Part shown: positions 61,010 to 64,000 of the stretch, in pieces
Position numbering within the stretch: the first letter of the stretch is position 1
Layout of the letters: every line of letters starts with the position of its first letter
Source: Chloroflexota bacterium
GTDB taxonomy: Bacteria; Chloroflexota; Anaerolineae; Anaerolineales; Anaerolineaceae
Direction: 5' to 3'
NCBI GenBank assembly: GCA_004347695.1
Contig: SLTK01000005.1
Span: 36,208 to 100,207, forward strand
Length of the DNA: 64,000 bases
The notes under the pieces: model-generated
Database searches by the model: none
What the model was told of the DNA's origin: nothing
Seen by the model: the letters and a program-made list of their open reading frames with translations, nothing else
Translations under genes and position numbers: made by a program

Positions 61010-62053
61010 ATGGACCGTCCATTAATTGACTTACCGCCCGCGCGAATCCTTGGGATTGAATCTTCCTGCGATGAAACTGCGGCAGCAGTCATCGAAAACG
61101 GGCGCGCATTGCTCTCCAATGTGGTCGCTTCGCAAATCGATATTCATACCCAGTATGGCGGCGTTTTTCCCGAGGTAGCTTCGCGCCAACATATCCGTAC
61201 CATTTACGCTATTGTCGATGAGGCGTTGCAGCGCGCTCACCTGGGTTTGAACGACATCGATGCCATCGCAGTGACCCGCGGGCCGGGACTCCCCGGTTCC
61301 CTGGTGATCGGCATGAATATGGCCAAAGGGTTGGCAGTTTCATCCAACCTGCCATTGATCGGGGTCAATCACCTGGAAGGCCATATTTATTCGTCCTGGA
61401 TCTACCAGCACGACACGCCCAACCCGCCCCCGCCTCCTCAGTTCCCATTGCTGGCGCTGCTGGTCTCCGGCGGGCATTCCGAACTGAATTTAATGACCTC
61501 GCATCTGGAATACCGCCGTTTGGGCGGGACGCTGGATGACGCTGCCGGCGAAGCTTTTGATAAGGTTGCCCGGTTGATCGGTTTATCGTACCCCGGGGGA
61601 CCTTCCATCCAAAAGGCTGCCCGCGACGGAAATCCGGAGGCATTTAACTTCCCGCGTTCGCGGTTGGAAGGCACCTGGAATTTCTCCTTCAGCGGGTTGA
61701 AAACCGCTGTTTTGCGGACCGTGCGCGAGTTGGAAAGTCGCAATCAGCCGCTACCAGTAGCCGATCTGGCTGCCAGCTTCCAGGCTGCGGTGGTGGACGT
61801 TCTGGTGAGCAAGGCTCTCCACGCTGCCCGCGTTTTCCAGGCCAAAGAGGTGTTGGTGGCTGGCGGCGTCTCTGCCAACACCGCGCTGCGGGATGCATTC
61901 CTCTCTCAAAAAGAATTCCCGGTGCAAATTCCCTCGATCTTCCTGTGTACTGACAATGCTGCCATGATTGCCGCAGCCGGCTACTACCATTACGCCTATG
62001 GGCAGCGCGATCCACTCAACCTGGACGTTCTGCCGACCTGGGCGCTCTCATAA
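61010..62053 (+). CDS. tsaD: tRNA N6-adenosine threonylcarbamoyltransferase
   Basis: Catalytic subunit that transfers threonylcarbamoyl to A37 of ANN-decoding tRNAs. It is 347 aa. Motifs are LGIESSCDETAAAVI, the metal-binding HxxxH in GVNHLEGHIYSSW, LVSGGHSELNL, and DAAGEAFDKVARLIGL. VAGGVSANTALRD and LCTDNAAMIAAAGYY lie at the C-terminus. It is essential in most bacteria. The ATG lies seven bases after a -10-like box, so the transcript may be leaderless. The sigma factor gene follows by about 40 bp. Confidence 0.97.
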   Translation: MDRPLIDLPPARILGIESSCDETAAAVIENGRALLSNVVASQIDIHTQYGGVFPEVASRQHIRTIYAIVDEALQRAHLGLNDIDAIAVTRGPGLPGSLVIGMNMAKGLAVSSNLPLIGVNHLEGHIYSSWIYQHDTPNPPPPPQFPLLALLVSGGHSELNLMTSHLEYRRLGGTLDDAAGEAFDKVARLIGLSYPGGPSIQKAARDGNPEAFNFPRSRLEGTWNFSFSGLKTAVLRTVRELESRNQPLPVADLAASFQAAVVDVLVSKALHAARVFQAKEVLVAGGVSANTALRDAFLSQKEFPVQIPSIFLCTDNAAMIAAAGYYHYAYGQRDPLNLDVLPTWALS

Positions 62054-62092
62054 CAAACAGATGGGTATCTTTTTAGCTCATAGGTCATCTAA

Positions 62093-62701
62093 ATGACTGA
62101 AGAGAGCCTTAACAATTCGAACATTTCCCTTGCCGCGCTCAAAGCCGGAGATCGGGCCGAGTTTGCGCGCCTGGTGGATGCCACCTCCAATCACATTTAC
62201 CGGCTGGCGCTCAAAATCCTGCGCGATCCACAGGATGCAGAAGATGTGCTGCAGGAGAGCTACATCAAAGCCTTGCGCGCGCTCCCCGAATTCGAGGGAC
62301 GCTCCAGCCTTTCGACCTGGCTATACCGCATCGCGGTCAACGAAGCTTTGATGCTGCTGCGCAAGCGCCGGGTTAACCTGGTTCCGGTGGAGGAAGATCC
62401 GGATGAGGATGACTTACAAGCCGGCATGGTGCTCACAGATTGGCGCTTCCTGCCAGAGGACGAATTGCTGTCGGCCGAATCGCGGCGGCGATTGGAACAG
62501 GCTGTGGATACCTTACCGGAAACGCTGCGAGTAGTCTTTATGCTGCGGGATATGGAAGGACTCTCCATCCGGGAAACGGCTGGGATGCTCGGATTGACGG
62601 AAACTGCGGTGAAAACCCGTTTACTACGCGCCAGGCTTAAGTTGCGCAATCAGTTATCGGTCTATTTTGGGGAACGCCTTACGGAGAATTCATCCGAATG
62701 A
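62093..62701 (+). CDS. ECF-type RNA polymerase sigma factor
   Basis: Alternative sigma factor of 202 aa. Region 2 (about 15-85) shows YRLALKILRDPQDAEDVLQE and STWLYRIAVNEALMLLRKRR; region 4 (about 140-190) shows LPETLRVVFMLRDMEGLSI and the HTH ETAGMLGLTETAVKTRLLRAR. An acidic stretch joins them. It overlaps by four bases (ATGA) the gene for a zinc-finger anti-sigma factor, the standard pairing. No extracytoplasmic sensor domain is present; the stimulus is unknown, though zinc-finger anti-sigma factors often sense oxidation. Confidence 0.95.
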   Translation: MTEESLNNSNISLAALKAGDRAEFARLVDATSNHIYRLALKILRDPQDAEDVLQESYIKALRALPEFEGRSSLSTWLYRIAVNEALMLLRKRRVNLVPVEEDPDEDDLQAGMVLTDWRFLPEDELLSAESRRRLEQAVDTLPETLRVVFMLRDMEGLSIRETAGMLGLTETAVKTRLLRARLKLRNQLSVYFGERLTENSSE

Positions 62702-62967
62702 CAGAGATTAGTAATTGTAAAGGACTGGTGTCCTCCATATCAGAATACCTCGACGGTGAACTTCCGCCGGAGTTATGCGCTGAATTAGAGAAGCATATGA
62801 GCGAGTGTGAAAACTGCACGATCGTGGTCAATACCATGCGCAAGACCATCGATTTATACAGGCAACCCGCACCCGATAATCCATTACCCGATGAGATCAA
62901 GTCACGCTTATATGCCCGGCTGCACCTGGAAGATTATTTGGACAAGCAAATTCCCGAACACCCCTGA
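62698..62967 (+). CDS. Zinc-finger anti-sigma factor
   Basis: Small soluble protein of 89 aa with the zf-HC2 motif HxxxCxxC in ELEKHMSECENCTI (about 33-46), preceded by a Cys in SNCKGLVSS. No membrane helix is present, so it is a cytoplasmic anti-sigma factor of the RsrA/ZAS type, releasing its sigma on oxidation or another change at the zinc. Its start overlaps the sigma gene's stop. The downstream zinc ribbon and OsmC genes could be part of a thiol/peroxide response. Confidence 0.92.
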   Translation: MTEISNCKGLVSSISEYLDGELPPELCAELEKHMSECENCTIVVNTMRKTIDLYRQPAPDNPLPDEIKSRLYARLHLEDYLDKQIPEHP

Positions 62968-62993
62968 GGCGATTCTGCATCGAAGGGTTATAG

Positions 62994-63218
62994 GTGGTGA
63001 CTCGCTCGACAACATGGAGAATGACTGAACAACGAAAAAACATCACTGAAAATCCAGTCCATCCAGCCACCCTGACCAGGGTACAAAAGCCTGTTCAGTT
63101 GAATGCGGAATCCGGCAAGCTGTGCCCACAATGCAACCAGGGCATTATGGATTATGATGGATTGTTGAACCTGACCTGCCCGAAATGCGCTTACACCCAG
63201 GGCGGCTGCTTCACCTGA
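62994..63218 (+). CDS. Small zinc-ribbon protein
   Basis: About 74 aa from a GTG at 62994, preceded by GAAGGG with six-base spacing; an ATG at 63021 is an alternative. The C-terminal half is one zinc ribbon (LCPQCNQGIMDYDGL, LTCPKCAYTQGG). The N-terminal half has no features. It sits between the anti-sigma and OsmC genes, all in the same direction. Function unknown. Confidence 0.65.
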   Translation: MVTRSTTWRMTEQRKNITENPVHPATLTRVQKPVQLNAESGKLCPQCNQGIMDYDGLLNLTCPKCAYTQGGCFT

Positions 63219-63265
63219 TAAAAAATCTTTGTCGCTCCGTTGGAGCCCTTTCAAGAGGAGAATAC

Positions 63266-63691
63266 ATGAAAGCAAAAGTTGTCTGGGATGAAAATCTAAA
63301 ATTTACCGGTGTTGCAGATTCTGGTTTTGAGATCAAAATGGACTCAAAGAAAGAATCAGGCGGGGATGATTCAGCCGTGCGTCCAACCGAACTGCTTGCC
63401 ATTTCTGTTGGCGGCTGCACCGCAATGGACGTGATTTCCATTCTAAAAAAGAAACGCCAGGACGTAACCGGTTTTGAAGTGAATGTTTATGCCGATCGGG
63501 CGCTGGATCATCCGCGTAAGTTCACCAGCATGATTATTGAATATATTGTCACCGGCCGCAACATTGACCCGGACGCAGTCGAGCGTGCGGTTAAACTCTC
63601 GCAGGATATTTACTGCTCGGTATCGAATACTCTCAAAAGCAGCGTGGATATCAAGACCAAAATTACGATTAAAGAGCAGGAAGCGGCTTAA
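63266..63691 (+). CDS. OsmC/Ohr-family protein
   Basis: Thiol-dependent hydroperoxide-reducing or related protein of 141 aa. The ATG at 63266 has AGAGGAG just before it. The two active-site cysteines are in VGGCTAMDVISIL (about 54) and DIYCSVSNTLK (about 116), and the Arg is expected in SAVRPTELL. YhfA-like members of the family have the same layout. It likely belongs to the stress operon that starts with the sigma factor. No terminator is obvious after it. Confidence 0.93.
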   Translation: MKAKVVWDENLKFTGVADSGFEIKMDSKKESGGDDSAVRPTELLAISVGGCTAMDVISILKKKRQDVTGFEVNVYADRALDHPRKFTSMIIEYIVTGRNIDPDAVERAVKLSQDIYCSVSNTLKSSVDIKTKITIKEQEAA

Positions 63692-63717
63692 ATCGCAAAA
63701 TAAAAAAAAACGATTGA

Positions 63718-63930
63718 GCGGTTTACAACACGGCTGTATTGGCTTCGCCTTTCGCTTTTCACAGCTCTCCATGGATGCAGCGTAACAACTCCTCTCTCTT
63801 TTTTAGGCGGTTGTCAATACGGCTTTATTGTTTTCGCCTTTTGCTTTCCACAGATCTTCATGGATGCAGCGTAAAAATTCCTCTCCCTAAAAGGGATCGC
63901 GCAGCACCCTGCGGGGAGGTTAGGTGAGGG
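63718..63930. repeat. Two diverged 80-bp repeats and a GC-rich motif at the right edge
   Basis: 63718-63796 and 63808-63888 share (G)GTTTNCAANACGGCT, TTCGCCTTT, CCACAG and CATGGATGCAGCGTAA in the same order, about 90 bases apart. They are followed by CTGCGGGGAGGTTAGGTGAGG, the reverse of the CCCTCACCTAACCTC motif at 40801. No gene is visible in 63692-64000. Confidence 0.6.
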
Positions 63931-64000
63931 TCGTTATGAGCATGTAATTACGAAACCCATAAAAATAAAGCTGGACTATGCCTTAAAAAGTGGACACGAT

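Overview
The window looks like a chromosomal piece of an anaerobic or facultatively anaerobic bacterium, most probably Chloroflexota of the class Anaerolineae. This is inferred from Thr/Pro-rich linkers in several envelope proteins, DUF3105 and DUF4349 proteins, RodZ-like HTH/DUF4115 proteins, UMF1-type MFS and two-part methylmalonyl-CoA mutase genes, and many short GC-rich palindromic repeats between genes. There are about fifty protein genes, one tRNA gene and a SAM-I riboswitch. No rRNA, CRISPR array, prophage or intact IS element is visible.

Region 1 (1-11.6 kb, all minus strand) is a purine uptake and breakdown locus. In transcription order it holds an 8-oxoguanine-type deaminase, adenine deaminase, a GntR/UTRA regulator, a YgeY-type M20 hydrolase, a YgeW-type carbamoyltransferase, carbamate kinase, a BMP-family binding lipoprotein, its double ATPase and the first permease, which runs off the left edge. 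The parts fit import of nucleosides, deamination of bases, and recovery of ATP from a carbamoylated breakdown product. A promoter with a GntR-like palindrome precedes the first gene. folD lies just upstream.

Region 2 (12.7-29 kb) is mostly housekeeping: ugd, uvrA, a UMF1 MFS transporter, methylmalonyl-CoA epimerase and mutase, a CPA2-type antiporter paired with a PII-like protein, DUF3105, rplI, a RodZ-like protein with two HTH domains, rimO and a GT39 glycosyltransferase.

Region 3 (29-41.4 kb) is less settled. It has a broken NRPS condensation domain cut by a MITE-like element, DUF302, tandem 184-bp repeats, CopD-like, TPR, MurJ, ZIP, RsmI and cupin genes. A low-GC segment with a broken methyltransferase and a GT87 gene is bounded by imperfect 23-bp direct repeats. 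Then come a toroid protein, a zinc-ribbon protein, and tRNA-Glu followed by two tandem 65-bp copies of its own 3' end.

Region 4 (41.4-64 kb) holds SRAP (YedK), a fused formiminotransferase-cyclodeaminase, dcd, an esterase, a GH36 alpha-galactosidase, a hairpin repeat array, DUF4349, a phosphoesterase, and a SAM-riboswitch-led unit metH / homocysteine methyltransferase-MetF fusion / coaX / coaBC. After these come selA, an M24 peptidase, tsaD, an ECF sigma factor with its zinc-finger anti-sigma, a small zinc ribbon and an OsmC protein. Folate one-carbon genes (folD, ftcD, metF, metH) recur across the window and could receive formimino or methyl groups, including any from purine breakdown.
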